From the NCBI GenBank assembly GCA_964017155.1, contig OZ024864.1:35172529-35236528 (forward strand): a stretch of DNA of 64,000 nucleotides, in the 5' to 3' direction. Under the pieces are notes generated by a model, which was not told the origin of the DNA, did no database searches, and worked only from the letters and a program-made list of their open reading frames with translations. Source of the DNA: Oasisia sp. SBJ-2009 (taxonomy: Eukaryota > Annelida > Polychaeta > Sabellida > Siboglinidae). A program made the position numbers and the translations under genes. Shown piece after piece: positions 12,075-25,340 of this stretch. How positions within the stretch are numbered: position 1 is the stretch's first letter; the number at the start of each line of letters is the position of its first letter.

Positions 12075-12285
12075 TGGGTAAGAGAAAAGACCAAGGTCAC
12101 AGACGTGATTGAACAAGCCAGAAGACGGAAGTGGACCTGGGCAGGGTACGTCAGCATGATAAAAGATAACCGATGGACACTGCGTATCAACACCCGGAAA
12201 CCTACGAAACGAACAGACCTAGAGGAAGACCGGCAAGACGTTGGAGAGACGAACTGCGATTGGCGACAGCGATATATCGGGTGTT
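12075..12285 (+). pseudogene. Decayed LINE C-terminal fragment
   Basis: One frame reads VIEQARRRKWTWAGYVSMIK; after a frameshift the next reads RPRGRPARRWRDEL. Both are standard C-terminal pieces of RTE/Jockey-type reverse transcriptase proteins (R-W-GH-x-R, PRGRP-x-RRW-D). Broken by frameshift, with no upstream RT domain. Confidence 0.65.
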
Positions 12286-13042
12286 CATCATGTCATCGAT
12301 ACAAACAAAAGGTTACGAGGATTACGTTTTCCGTGATCGTTATGTACACGACCCATATAGCGGGCACACTCGACGGATAGTAGTAAACAATACCAAATTT
12401 TCTTTAATTGTGTTACCAACAGTAACTTGTCGTCATCCTGATCAAACTAAGAGGATGTTGAGAGAGCGTCACGTTTTTACATTTTCCGTTGTTTTGTGTG
12501 TGTTTGGAGTTGGAAATGACCGCCAAGTGTTGCGAAGACTGTTTTTATGTATCCTCGTGTAGGGCCAAACTGCGGAATTTGTTTTTGGCTACGTTTGGTT
12601 TCTTTGAACGAGTGCTCTTTCTGAACAATCGACATAAATAGTTACCTTTTGTACTTTAGTCTTTGCTTCCAAAAGCAAAATTAGGAATTGATTTGTCCAA
12701 ATTAGTATATTCATCGAACACATAATTTTAATACTTGAATCGTCGAATCTCTTGCTTATTACTGACAACGCAATGACAAGTTTGTACGTCGATCGTATCC
12801 GGTTTGTGATATACTCAAGAAAGTACACATTAATAATGCATGGTCGTGTAGGTTAGATCAAAACGCTACTTCCTGACTGCCATATGAAAGAATATCAACG
12901 TCTTTTAACACGAAAGTATTATGATGGACTTTAGTTGATGATATGCTAGTGTATTTTGAGCTCTACATCAGCCCAAATAAATCATAATTTCTTATTTATA
13001 TAAATTATTATTATTAAAGTTGAAAGTCCAGCGCATCAACTG

Positions 13043-13495
13043 ATGCAGCACTTATTGTCTCGTTTTATATGTTATGGTGAACCTGGAACCCTGCTGGATA
13101 GGGCGGTATCTATGGGCGAGTCACCAACTAAACGAGCCTTTAATTCTCAACATGTACCCGAAACTAGTGTGACAAATAATGATGGTCTTGTTGACTCTAT
13201 TATACACCTTTTATTTACTGATACTTTTACCAAGCCATATTCACATGAAAATGTTTTAGTTCGTCTGTTTACCACTGCATTCTAATATATTACGCGTCTC
13301 TTTATTTTAACTGATATACACTGAGTTTTATATATTATATCATGCCACTGTATGTATTGTTGCTATTTATTTTATTTTATCAGGTTTTTATTCTTCACCG
13401 TGGCTCTTTTATATGTGACTGTACGTATGAATATGTATGTAATGTTTCTTCTCCGGCAACGGAGGCTGAATAAATTAATAATAATAATAATATCC
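13043..13495 (+). mobile_element. Possible LINE 3' end
   Basis: An 80-codon open frame without recognised motif, then a 3' region with a small hairpin (ctccggcaacggag) and an AATAATAATA tail. A hairpin plus trinucleotide tail suggests a retrotransposon end. Family not identified. Confidence 0.3.
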
Positions 13496-13978
13496 TACAA
13501 GCACAACATCGCGTTACGATGAACAAGATATTTGATCAGCTCAACTTTACAACTACGACGTATCTAGGCACCAACCAATAGAACAGAACTAACGTTACAC
13601 ATTCGAATGCCGTGCGCTATTACACGCGTTGCTAATAATCTGACCACATTTACACGTGGATACCATGTTGCCAACGGCTAATTGGGATAATTCGGAGACA
13701 CGAAAACGAAAGCCGTAATTTCTTGGAACGGTTGCCTATCCATCACCCGAATCGTGCAATGTGATAATGCTTGTGTATTTCGTCACGCAGCGCTTGGACC
13801 CTGGATAAATGCGTTTTTTTTCAACTGCTCACAAAGACATCTAATTATAGTCCAAGGTTGTTGCGTGTTGCTAACTATGTTGTTTTATTTGATTGCAGTT
13901 CGAAGCAGAGAGAATTCTGGAATGCACGAGAAAGGAGTCGCCAATGAGAAAGCACTAGGTAAAGTATGTCGTTAAAGA

Positions 13979-14150
13979 TAATAATAATAATAAAAATAAT
14001 AAAGACTTCTTATGCGCCAAAGTCCTAGAAGATCAAGCTCAATGGCGCGACAAAACTAAGCGATTAAGCAATCTAATTATTGTAAACAATGCGCAAGTTG
14101 TCGACGGATGGATGAAACTGCTAGGAAGCGGAGGAGGATAGGCAGCATTA
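13979..14150 (-). mobile_element. LINE 3' tail fragment (same family as 63.2 kb)
   Basis: Read on the minus strand it gives a gccattgagcttgatcttc block and an (ATT)n tail, matching the 3' UTR at 63,225-63,296. Only the tail is present. Confidence 0.55.
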
Positions 14151-14540
14151 AATAAATAGGTTTTGAGACGCCGGCGAAATTAGACTACATTTCCTTCTAA
14201 TTTAACGCTGGCAGAATAATTGTATAGTAATCGAATGTCATACAATGAATAAGTATGCTTCTCATACAATGTGTGGCAGCTGTTTCTATAACAGAAATCT
14301 ACGGAAATAGGCTTAGGTGTATTCAAACTGGTAGCTAGTGTATCATTCATAGCATAATTAACAGAACTCTCAAGTCTACACGTAGACCCCTGCGCCATGT
14401 TAATAATGAGGATTGGCAGCATTGTATATCATGGGAATTTCATATGTGGAAATATCAGGAAACTGTTAATACTAATTATTACGATATGTAATATCTATAA
14501 TATTTATAACCAACCAAAGGAGAGCAACGTGGACGAAACA

Positions 14541-14610
14541 TTGCGAGTTTCAGTTTCACTTCTAACAGAGCGAGTTACAGTTTCACTTCTAACAGTGTGA
14601 GTTTCACCTT
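14541..14610 (+). repeat. Short tandem repeat agtttcacttctaacag
   Basis: Two and a half units of about 30 bp (gcgagtttcagtttcacttc type). Confidence 0.7.
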
Positions 14611-14708
14611 TAACTGCCCATCAGCTGAACTGTCTGGTCTCCTCTACCTGTAAACTGTAGATGTCTACATCCGGTTATTTCATCATCTGTCTTCTAGTAC
14701 ACGTGTGG

Positions 14709-14711
<3 letters not shown>

Positions 14712-14797
<86 letters not shown>

Positions 14798-14902
14798 GAT
14801 AGACAGAGAGAGAGAGGGACAGAGAGAGAGAGACAGATAGAGACAGAGAGAGACAGAGATATACAAAGAGACAAGAGACAGAGAGAGAGAAAGAGAGAGA
14901 GA

Positions 14903-14960
<58 letters not shown>

Positions 14961-15126
14961 GACAGACAGACAGACAGACAGACATACAGAGACAGAGAGA
15001 CAGAGAGAGTCAGAGAGAGACAGAGAGAGACAGAGAGAGACAGAGAGAGACAGAGAGACAGAGAGACAGAGAGAGACAGAGAGACAGAGAGACAGAGAGA
15101 CATAGAGAGACAGAGAAAGACATAGA
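14712..15126. repeat. GA/GACA/CA compound microsatellite
   Basis: Successive GA, GACA, GAGACA, CA (14,904-14,954) and degenerate GACAGAGA tracts. No gene. Confidence 0.95.
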
Positions 15127-16918
15127 CAGTGTGGTGAGAATAAACATGTTCTACTATTGATCCTTCCGGTTTACGCTCAGAATTGTTTCACGACTCTATT
15201 TGAATCCCCTTGCTTCACCACCTACTCGCAGCCGCCCGCCAGTCAATGATTCTATACACTGCTAATTACAGCATCCCACGCGTCTTACGCTCGCACGCAA
15301 AACAACCGTTCCTCGGGGATATTACCGAAGGATTTATATACCTTAATTAGGGTTAATATAACATTTACTGATCCATCCACATACGATATCTGATAAAAAC
15401 AAAAAACACGAAAGATTTGTTACGCATGACGTCGTTTTTAGAAAGCAATGTTGAGATTAATTTATTAATTTATACCTAACAAGGAACTCTATCAGAGCGG
15501 TCTTTGATTATCAACCTTACTAACGAAATATCGCTATTTTATGTCATCTGCACATCTCAGTATTGTGCTTGTTAGATCACGATGATTGCTTTCTAACAAA
15601 AATGGCGGCTTTTCGCGGCGTCTAGCCCACGCCACTTCCGGTACATGTCCTTTGTCGCCACGGAGCCGTCGTTGATCCGCCGGGGCTGCGTTGTACGACG
15701 CCAAGGCCAATTGTTATAACGATTTTCCTTTGTGTTTTCATGTTCAGTTTTTTCAAGCTGCCTTATTACAATAAGACGTTCAAATACGCTGTATTAGCTT
15801 ATCGTCTTAATTCAACACAGTTCATTTCACGCTTGTAATAAATCACTAGGCTAATTGCGGGACCATTTGGCCACGCTCACATTTCTATGTGTCAGTGTGA
15901 TTTGCTACGGCGCAACATATTGGCATCTTGCACCTATCAACTAGTTATAGTTATTTACGTTTTTTGTGGTCATAACTGAATAGGGCCCGTAAGTGGGTCA
16001 CGACAGTTGTAACTTCCGACTGATGAATATTAGGAAAATCAGGACATATAAATATCTTGTGTTATACATTTCTTATCTTAAATGTCCGATTTAATATTGA
16101 GTTTACCACACTATCATAGACATAGCGATGTATGTTAGTGCAGATAATAGACACTCCCCACAAATTTAAGCCGTATGTGTTTTTTTACGGGTTTTGCATT
16201 TTACATAGCTGTACGTTGTGGTTTCGATAAACACTTATATCTGACAAGTTGTCTAAATGCACATAATCATAACACATGTATACGTTTGCCCCAAACAGGT
16301 TGTACAGCGCGAAAAATGGCACTTTTAATTATTAATCAAGATCGCCAAACACAAGTGTCAAGTACAAGCCGGCGATGCCATGGCAACCATCATAATAATC
16401 GATTAAAATTCATGATTTCCGTGAGCATTGTCACCGGTAAAGTGTTCCACTGCTTCTGCTTGTAATAATCGTTCGGACAGTGTAACTGAAATAGTTAGAC
16501 TGGAACCGTTCGATTATTACAACCAAAAACAAAACGAAGTCCTATACGTTAACATGGAAAATATGGACTTCCTGCCCCCAATTGTCCCCAAGCCTCGTTT
16601 TCGCGCACGAGGCTTACAGGCCCTATGGTCAGTCATACTCTAGGCGGTGTCATTGTATAATGTTGTGTTAACACAATTCTCTGCTGCGAGCAGTTTCTAA
16701 ATTGGTTATATAGTTGTGGGAGCGAGTATCAGTTCAAAATAATAATTCAAATGGACTAAATGGAAGTAAAATCATAAAGTGGGATACTCAGATAAATTGC
16801 TGTCTTTATCAAGTCGCTTTGGCGGTCAGTACGCTATAATAGGCACACTTTATACCGTATAACATTATTTTGCAATAAAAACAATTAAATCCACGATTAA
16901 TGTAACTGAAGTAAACTG
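15127..16918. other. Unique-looking stretch, no gene; CpG-rich spot at 15.6 kb
   Basis: No exon with convincing splice sites and similarity. At 15,598-15,612 aaaaatggcggct matches the YY1-type motif AAnATGGCGGC, followed by acttccgg (ETS-like) and CpG-rich DNA to 15,710, which could be a promoter. The ATG there meets a stop after seven codons. Confidence 0.3.
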
Positions 16919-17885
16919 TTGTGTCCGTACGCCTCATGTACGTGTTATTTCTATCCGTATACCTCATGTACGTGTTCTTTCTATCCGTATACCTCATGCG
17001 CGTGTTCTTTTTATCCGTATGCCTCACGTACGTGTCCTTTCCATCCGTATGCCTCATGGACGTGTCCTTTCTATCCGTATGCCTCATCGACGTGTTCTTT
17101 CTATCCGTATGCTGCACGTACGTGTTCTTTCTATCCGTACGCTTCATGGGCGTGTTCTTTCTATCCGCATGCCTCATGTACCTGTTCTTTCTATCCGTAC
17201 GCTTCATGGGCGTGTTCTTTCTATCCGCATGCCTCATGTATGTGTTCTTTCTATCCGTACGCCTCACGTACGTGTTCTTTCTATCCTCATACCTCATAGA
17301 CGTGTTCTTTCTATCCGTACGCCTCATGGACGTGTTCTTTCTATCCGCATGCCTCATGTATTTGTTCTTTCTATCCGTACGCCTCATGTGCGTGTTCTTT
17401 CTATCTGCACGCCTCATGTACGTGTTATTTCTATCCGTACGCCTCATCTACGCGTTCTTTCTATCCGTATGCCACATGGACGTGTTCTTTCTATCCGTAC
17501 GCCTCATTGACGTGTTCTTTCTATCCGTACGCCTCATTGATGTGTTTTTTCTATCCGTACGCCTCATTGACGTGTTCTTTCTATCCATATACCTCATGGG
17601 CGTGTTCTTTCTATCCGTACGTCTCATAGACGTGTTCTTTCTATCCGTACGCCTCATGGACATGTTCCTTCTATCCGCATGCCTCATGGACGTGTTCTTT
17701 CTATCCGTATACCTCATAGACGTTTTCTTTCTATCCGTACGCCTCGTGTACGTGTTCTTTCTATCCGTACGTCTCATGGACGTGTTCTTTCTACCCGTTT
17801 ACCTCATAGACTTGTTCTTTCTAACCGTATACCTCATGGACGTGTTCTTTCTAACCGTATACCTCACTCATGGACGTGTTCTTTC
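16919..17885 (+). repeat. 30-bp minisatellite, about 32 copies
   Basis: Unit of type ctatccgtacgcctcatgga then cgtgttcttt, with substitutions but almost no indels over 960 bp. The 30-bp period keeps several frames open on both strands (up to 357 codons), but none continues into recognisable protein. Confidence 0.95.
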
Positions 17886-18474
17886 TACTTTCTGCAGCGA
17901 GACAACTACAGTTGGTCTACGGAGACTCAACGACAGTGCCGCCATGATGACGTCACTACGTGAAGCCAGAAGATCACCACCAGCGTCTGAATGAACCGAA
18001 ATAACAAACAAAACAAACAAGGACCCACAACTGGTGTCGAAGAAAGACGCTGCATGAATGGAGTACACTTGATGGACCATCCCCAGAAATGTCAAACAAT
18101 CCGCCGGAGCAATATCGTATGAGTTATTCACTTCCGCCTTAACGTTTTGATTGAAGAGGTGTATACGGTGTCACCCTTATATAAATAACTCACAGCGGAT
18201 AGCTAATATTCAACATTACATAATAAAACATCACAAACTACTGATTCCGTTATCTGTAGAACAGTAACTAAACCTGTGTCTGCCGCGTGCAATTGATTGC
18301 TTATACAAAACGGCACAATAATAATATATTGATGAAATTCGGTGTTTGTAAGGTCGGCATTATTGATTGTAGTACTGGGCGTGTCGACTGCTACACAATT
18401 TTGCGTCGGTTTACTTAATAAGAGAGGTATTGTTTATTGCGAGTCCAGCACATATAATCCGTAGATAACTTATT

Positions 18475-18498
18475 TCACACACACACGCACGTACGCGT

Positions 18499-18593
<95 letters not shown>

Positions 18594-18631
18594 ATGTATC
18601 TCTCTCACACTCACACTCACACACACACACA

Positions 18632-18663
<32 letters not shown>

Positions 18664-18686
18664 CACTCTCTCTCTCTGTCTATGTA

Positions 18687-18777
<91 letters not shown>

Positions 18778-18815
18778 CACACACACAACACACACACACA
18801 CGAAAACACACATGA
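18475..18815. repeat. CA and TC compound microsatellite
   Basis: CA tracts at 18,475-18,550 and about 18,696-18,803 with TC and ACGC blocks and two tctgtctatgtatctctc spacers, itself a duplicated arrangement. Confidence 0.95.
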
Positions 18816-18975
18816 AAAGAAAAGAAAAGCATTAGCCAAGGGTACAAGTTATCCTTTATAGCGTAAATGCTAGTAACTGTATTCATATCGTACAAATTGG
18901 ACAGATAGGTGAGAATAGATGGCTACACGTACAGGGGCATCGAAACTGTTTTAAAAGTGGGGGACGGAGGACCAA

Positions 18976-18998
18976 TTTATATATACATATATGTATGC

Positions 18999-19037
<39 letters not shown>

Positions 19038-19094
19038 TTATATATATATACATATATATATATATTTTATATGTATATATATATGTATATGTAT
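18976..19094. repeat. AT-rich microsatellite
   Basis: Imperfect (TA)n with interspersed c and g bases over about 118 bp; strong self-pairing. Confidence 0.9.
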
Positions 19095-19399
19095 GACCTG
19101 AAATACACATAAATATTTTTGGTAAATATAAAACATAATTCATTGTTGATCTAGTGCTAATTCTAAACTAAAAAAGCTTTTATGTTATGCTATTTTTAAT
19201 AGTTATGTTGGCAAAATATATTTGAAAAGGGGCCATGGCCCACCCCAATCACTGAACATTTATGGGGTAGACTTTGGACCCAACACTGCATGCCTGATTC
19301 ATAGAGTGACCAGATGCAGAGCTTACAAGGGTGCCTGTGTAGGACTTCCCAATCCCACCTTTTGGCAAAGAAATTTATCATAACTAAAATGAGACCAAA

Positions 19400-20460
19400 T
19401 TACACAAAGTGTAGAAATCCGCTTGTTCCGCCCTAGGCAATATAAATAACCACCAGGACGACCAGGCTGCAATCCAAGGGGTGACAGGGCAAACGAAAGT
19501 TAATAATCTATAATGTACTTGATAGTTTATGACTATTAATATATCAACACAAGGGTGCAAAATGATAGAGCCCGGCATGATGAATTGAGGACTGCGGACA
19601 AGTTGCGGGCTGCGGCCAACCAAACAATTTATCTAGTGATTTTTCACTAGGTAGTCGAAAGTTTATATCTTATTATTAATTTTACTACTAGACCGATGTA
19701 GGATTTTTAAGAGACGGGAGTGACCAGTCTCGCTATACTCAAATACTCAAATAGGAATAAGTTTCACAAAGTGTAGGAATCCACCGCTTCTGCCGTAGGC
19801 GATAAGCATCAAGCAGGCGAGGGGTGAAAGTGCAACACAAATGTCATCATTTAAAATGTGCTTGATGGATAGAGCCTATTAATAATATCAATACAAGGTT
19901 GCAAACTGATAGAGCCCGGTAGCGGCTTACATTTATCCGGTAGTTATAAACTTTCCGATTGGCCTTTCTGCGTATGCGCGACACATTTAAATCATCAATG
20001 TGCAGTGAAATAACAAAGCATTTTTGGTATAAATATCACGGGCTGTTCATTAACTCTCCTGTGGTGACTATTGTGAATAGTTGCCTAAAAATTCATTCAA
20101 TGCTTTAAAATATTATGTTTGTTTAAATACCTATCACGGATTATGGCGCACTAACAGCAAATCATGCCTGGAAACTTGTTTGCCTCATGTGTTAATTAGC
20201 GATAAATAACTTTGCTGAGTGGTTATATACATCATAACGAGTAGCACATAGTACATATAGCATAAATGCTTTGTCGTTTCGCTGCACATTGATGATTTTA
20301 CATTTATCGCGCATGCGCAGAAACGTCAATCGGAACGTTTATAACGCCGGAAAAACTTAAGCGCGACACCGCAGCCCGGCATGATGACTATTTACTAAAG
20401 TAAGATCAAGTTGCGGGCTATGGCCAGCCAAGCAATTTAATTACCGAATCGAATTTCTAA
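19400..20460 (+). repeat. Two-copy tandem duplication, second copy holding a MITE
   Basis: Unit 1 (about 19,400-19,640) and unit 2 (about 19,760-19,917 plus 20,372-20,450) share gcaaactgatagagcccgg, then gcatgatga and gttgcgggct. About 75-80 percent alike by eye. Confidence 0.65.
19918..20371. mobile_element. Fold-back MITE family F, copy 3, inserted in a tandem duplication
   Basis: Same family. It sits between agagcccgg (left) and agcccggcatgatg (right). The sister repeat unit at 19,568 reads gatagagcccggcatgatg uninterrupted and shows the empty site, with a 4-8 bp target duplication (agcc to agcccgg, ambiguous). Confidence 0.85.
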
Positions 20461-20577
20461 TGCGTGGTCGGAACTTCATATCGCGAGTTTATTGTCTAGC
20501 TAGTCCTGTGAAGCGACTTTTAAACGAGAAGAGTGTTAAGTTAGGCTAAATGCCTCGCAATTTTTCTGAACTGAAAA

Positions 20578-20663
20578 GTGGGGGGGGGGACAATTCCTAT
20601 GCTGTCCCCCCCACCCTGAAAAGTGGGGGGACGCGCACCCCCCCCCCCCCCCCCCCGTCCCCC
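20578..20663. repeat. Poly-G and poly-C runs
   Basis: G run at about 20,580-20,589 and C run at about 20,639-20,656 around two gaaaagtggggg blocks. Possible sequencing or assembly weak point. Confidence 0.85.
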
Positions 20664-21309
20664 ACCGATCGATGCCCGTGTACACGTAGATGGACAGGTG
20701 CCGGACTCTCGCTAAAACAATACCTTCTTTGTCCCACGTCTGGAGACACGATCCCCTGAAGTTTTGGCATTCGATGACAGTGGTTGTATTGTGTCTTCAG
20801 AAAACGTTCGTTGCACGTGCCTCCCATGTGTGACGTCAACAGCTTTATTGGAGCGAACACTGTTACGTCATAAAACCGCGTACGCCTTCTTATTATGACA
20901 TCATGATGCCAACAATCTTAAAGAACCTATGACACTTTTGTCGCCATTTTTATCATGTTCCATGTAGGCAATCTGAGACCGATTCATGTGCCCGTTTTTG
21001 TTATAGATATTGACATAGGCATAGCTGATAACAGTTTGCAGTTGATGTGTCCAATATAGCACGGTTTGCCTACGTCACAATCAAAATAACGCGTGTCTTT
21101 GCCAATAATGTTGATAACAGATGTATGTGTGAATGAGGTACCACAATAACTAATCCGACAGAAGGCGCTCTGACGCAACTACGGTCTGTGTGCTGTTTTT
21201 TACGTATTCTTGACGTATGTAAAATGCGGCTCCGTGTGCGGAAGATTTTGCAGAACGCTTGTTTAAATCATCCTACAATCAGCTGTTGGATTCGCATGAC
21301 TCCGAAGCC

Positions 21310-21620
21310 TCGCACATAGCTAATGATGGATGTAGTTTGATATGTCCGTTAATATGAAGGCATAATGTGTACATTAATGTACCTTTACAGCAGATGGAAC
21401 GTCGACTGGTGGCCGGACGACAGGTTTGCTGGTTTGATGCGGGAAAGGATGTTTAAAATCATATATAGCTTACCGTATGCATCACACGAGACTGCTACGT
21501 CTTCACACATAGTTAAATATTGATATCGTATATTATGTCCTTCAATATGAAAGCATAATATCTACATTAATGTACATTTACAGTCGATGAAACGTCTCTG
21601 GACGTTCGATTGAATTCAGT
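21310..21620 (+). repeat. Two-copy tandem duplication of about 191 bp
   Basis: The motifs cacatagctaatgatgg and cacatagttaaatattg, each followed by gtacattaatgtac-like and acagcagatggaacgtc-like blocks, lie 191 bp apart. Outer gcgttctgc-like inverted sequences at 21,250 and 21,795 suggest a larger inverted-repeat element. Confidence 0.55.
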
Positions 21621-22608
21621 GCCAAAATGGCGTTGTTTTGACTGTACTGTCTATCGACCACACATTGGCACGCTGTTCTGTCTATTGATCACACATACCC
21701 ACAAAGTTCTCTGATGCCCACATACAAACTGTCGCTGGCTACGCGCCTGCACGGTCAATAGCTAATTGAGGATGATTAATTTTTAAACAAGCGTTCAGCA
21801 AAACATGTAAACAAATCACGTTAGTCGCTGGAGGACGCTGAGACGCAACTAAGGTCTCAGCGTATAAGCGCCTCTAGCGACTTGCATGGATTTGTGGAAG
21901 CCCATTACATTACTACGGCATGACGTCACCTAAATCCAAAGTTAATGAATATGTTTGTCTGTAATAAATGTTCACTATAATTTAATTCCTAGTAGAAAGA
22001 ACATTATTTTAAAATAAAAACAATCAACAAGATATGCCAGGAAACGATCGCGCCCAGAATTCGGCACAAACAGTGACAATTTTTTGCTAAGCAGGTTACC
22101 TGATGGATACGACAGTTACCGTCAGGGAAAAACACCTTTCTTTACGAGTGCGGGAGAAACTAGAAATGTCGTATGAACATTCGTACAGCTGTTTGCAATG
22201 GCATGCGTGTTATCTACGGTTGTTCTATGCTGTGTGGCATTTATCAAACATTGTATTCGTGAACCGTGTATTGCTGACGTATGTCATTCATTCTATGGCG
22301 CGACCAGACTAAAATAACCAGCTGCAAGATCACTCACACTCAGAGACGAATATAATTGATCGACTTTCCACATAACGTCTTGGCTTGGATTGGCGCGTTG
22401 ACATTTTAGGAGAAAAACATTGGTTTGTCAACAACAGAACTGATCGTGTCATAGGGGCTTGTGGATTGTATTTGTCAGTATCACGTGTTATGCACCCTGG
22501 TCATTTCAGCAAATAAATGGCGCCACAGTACAGAACACGCCGAGAGTTCATTGTCGTGAGAGTGATTGGATCAGGCAGAAGTTGTGGGCTAAAGTAACTT
22601 CAATGACG

Positions 22609-23082
22609 TTGTAGCGCATACATTTTTCCGGCGTTATAAACGTTCCGATTGACGTATCTGCGCATGCGCGATAGATGTAAAATCATTAATGTGCAGCGAA
22701 AGGACAATGCATTAATGGTATACATACTACGGATTGTTCTTTTGGATGTATATAACCTCTCAACAAAGTTATTTGTCGGAAATTAACACGAGGCAAACAC
22801 GTTTGAGGCATGTTTTGATAGCAAGCGTAAATCACGTGACTGTAGTGCGCCATAATCCGTGACAGTGATTTAAACAAACGTAAGATGTTATTGTATTAAA
22901 CGACATTTTAAGCAACTCTTCACAGTAATCACCACAGGAGAGTTAACGAACAACCCGTGGCATTTATAAAAGAAATGCTTTGTCGTTTCGATGCACCTTG
23001 ATGATTTTATATTTATCGCGCATGCGCAGAAACGTCAATCGGAAAGTTTATAACGATCGGAAAAATGTAAGCGCACCAACGC
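22609..23082. mobile_element. Fold-back MITE family F, copy 4
   Basis: Same inverted termini and palindromic ctgcgcatgcgcga. The right end runs into a GT/GC microsatellite at 23,083-23,127. Confidence 0.85.
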
Positions 23083-23129
23083 CTGTGTGTGTGTGTGTGT
23101 GTTCGTGTGTGCGCGCGCGCGCGCGTGTA

Positions 23130-24600
23130 TGTAGACACACTGCCACAACCTGTTTTGTATCACACTAGTCCCACTAATCAGATATAAAAACACGTATATT
23201 TCTGTGTCGAACAATGCGATTAATATCCACAGTACAATACATCAAACGAAAACATCAGGTTTTCATCAAACACATTTGGGTATAGTTTCTTCCCAATCAC
23301 AGTCAAGCAGAGTTATGAAGCAAATGCAGTGTACTGCCTCCAACCACTATTCCTTGTAAACAACTAACTCACTCTGGGACAATCTCATTAAACCAAACCA
23401 AGTCATCATGCGCACAGGCATGATGCGTACATAGGTCATTCAGCAACCGACACAGCTGAGTATAAATAAACTCTCCCATTAGGCTTCGCGCAGAACCAGA
23501 AATGTCATATCGGTAGTGACTGTGGCCTACTTTAATTAAATTGTTTAAATGTGTTCTGTCTCGCAGTCTCGCACGTCCTGGCTACGCGCGTGTCCAATAA
23601 TGTTCGGTCATGCAGCTATGTATATGCACAGTATTCTTGGGCCTAACCTAATGCGGGGCAGTTTCCTTTTATCAATTACATTGGTTGATGCCTATTACAA
23701 ACGTCCACGTGAGCGCCCTGTGAATGGCATTGAAGAGTGGTAAATATCACACATGACGACAATGCAGTTTTACTGAAGCAATTTATTACGAAGTAAAACG
23801 TTATGAAATGTAGCTAGCTATTCATGCAGTGGAATGTCGGAAGATGAGTTTCTCCAAAACAATATAATATACACAGAGGCTTTGAAAGAATGGAATAGCC
23901 ATCGTCTTTCGTGAGCAACAGCAACGTCAATTGCGCATGCCAACAGGCCGGTGCAGAGCGACAATAACATTGCAACCGACGGGACAGAGCGACCGCATTC
24001 TGCCGTGCAGGAGGTGACCGGAAGCGGCTCCACGTGAAACGTTTCTCAGCTGCCGGCAGTTTGGAAAAGCTGGCGATAAGACGTGCATCTTCGTCCGTGC
24101 AATGGTCCGGGAACGGTCCGGAGTGGTATGACACCGCCGTCGTCACGTTACTTCCCAAGCAAGACTTTTACGACATCTGGAACAAATGTTCACAGCTTCA
24201 CATTAATAAATAGCTCGACACTTGTGTAGAATTCGGACCCACCTCAATTTTGCCAACATTTGATAGGTGATTTTGTTAACGCAATCATTTAACATCATCT
24301 TGCGCACATTTATATTTTATAAACAGCGCGTCTTAGCAGACTTTTGAGGTCGAAAAGACAGCGCCGTCGGCATAAACAAACTGTTTATCGCTCATTCCAT
24401 GTGCACGGCGCCGTGACACATGCACCTCTGCGCTTGCGACTAGCGCAAATCTGAGCGCTATTTAGGTCTCAAAATTCTATATTTGTGACACATAAATATA
24501 CCTGGGAATGCTGATTGATCATGTTTATGATTAGAATTGTTTTCCCATATATGTTTCATACACAACATTTACCGTATTTGTGATCGTTAGTCCGCAGTAA
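23130..24600. other. Non-repetitive stretch, no gene recognised
   Basis: Frames up to 114 codons (23,814-24,158 minus) lack recognisable motifs. The CAML-A terminal exon was searched for here without success. Confidence 0.3.
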
Positions 24601-24734
24601 TACTTAAAGCCAGAGTTGGGTCTCATTTACACGAATATATTGAATATATTCCGTACGATCGGGTAGATTGTAACTATTCTCAGCGTCTTTCGTTCTACAT
24701 CTACGACGAGCTACACTTCCGGCGTATTCTAACG

Positions 24735-25268
24735 ACGGGTCCATTTCCGGTGAACCGTCCCAGACGCAAGTTCCGGTGTGCGAGTATGTTCCGTGTCGTT
24801 TTTGCGAATTGCGCATGCCCGTTATAACGCAAATAAATTATATAGGTCAATAGTTAGAGCCTGCTTTTGGTCCGTTCATAAACGGGCCGAAAGCAAGTGC
24901 CGTGTTTAAATGTGCATGCATTCGGGCCGCTTAGTGCGTGCTATATGCATGACCAATCTATATCATGAATCTATATCTGATATTGCAATTGTAGTACGCA
25001 TATCATGTCCACATACATAGCATCATAGGAGACACGAAGGTTACTGGAACAACCTTCACTACAGCAAACATAAAATTAATATTAAACAATTTAGTCGCCG
25101 CATACTTCTAGCACGGGGTTTATGTTGTTCGATAGCTTGAAGTCACGTTGCTAACCGCAGGAAGCCTTTTGTATGCTGCGTTTGCGCGGGCATGCGCAAT
25201 ACGCAAAACGGAACCGGAACATACTCCCATACGGGAACTTATTTCTGGCACGGTACATGGAATGCCAC
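24735..25268. mobile_element. Possible inverted-repeat element downstream of CAML-A exon 5
   Basis: The sequence near 24,735-24,823 (ttgcgcatgcccg end, gagtatgttccg) recurs inverted at 25,188-25,265. The arms diverge by roughly 25 percent. It may hide or have displaced the missing last exon of CAML-A. Confidence 0.45.
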
Positions 25269-25340
25269 ATTGGCGAGAAGACACGTCACACGTCTGACGG
25301 AACGTGACGCTACGTGCAGCTGGCCACGTGCTCGACCCAC

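Noticed and set aside
16809..17994. 357-, 212- and 109-codon frames with 10-residue repeats
   Set aside because: The 30-bp period preserves frames by chance; no flanking domain, signal or splice-supported exon, and several frames are equally open.
23765..23800. Candidate terminal exon of CAML-A (reads VKLHCRHV)
   Set aside because: Has an acceptor-like tag but lacks the EFVxMM-type ending; not better than chance.
25120..25340. Continuation of CAML-A exon 5 frame past its donor
   Set aside because: The sequence after NYE loses EF-hand character, and a good gtgggt donor sits exactly at the conserved calmodulin exon end.
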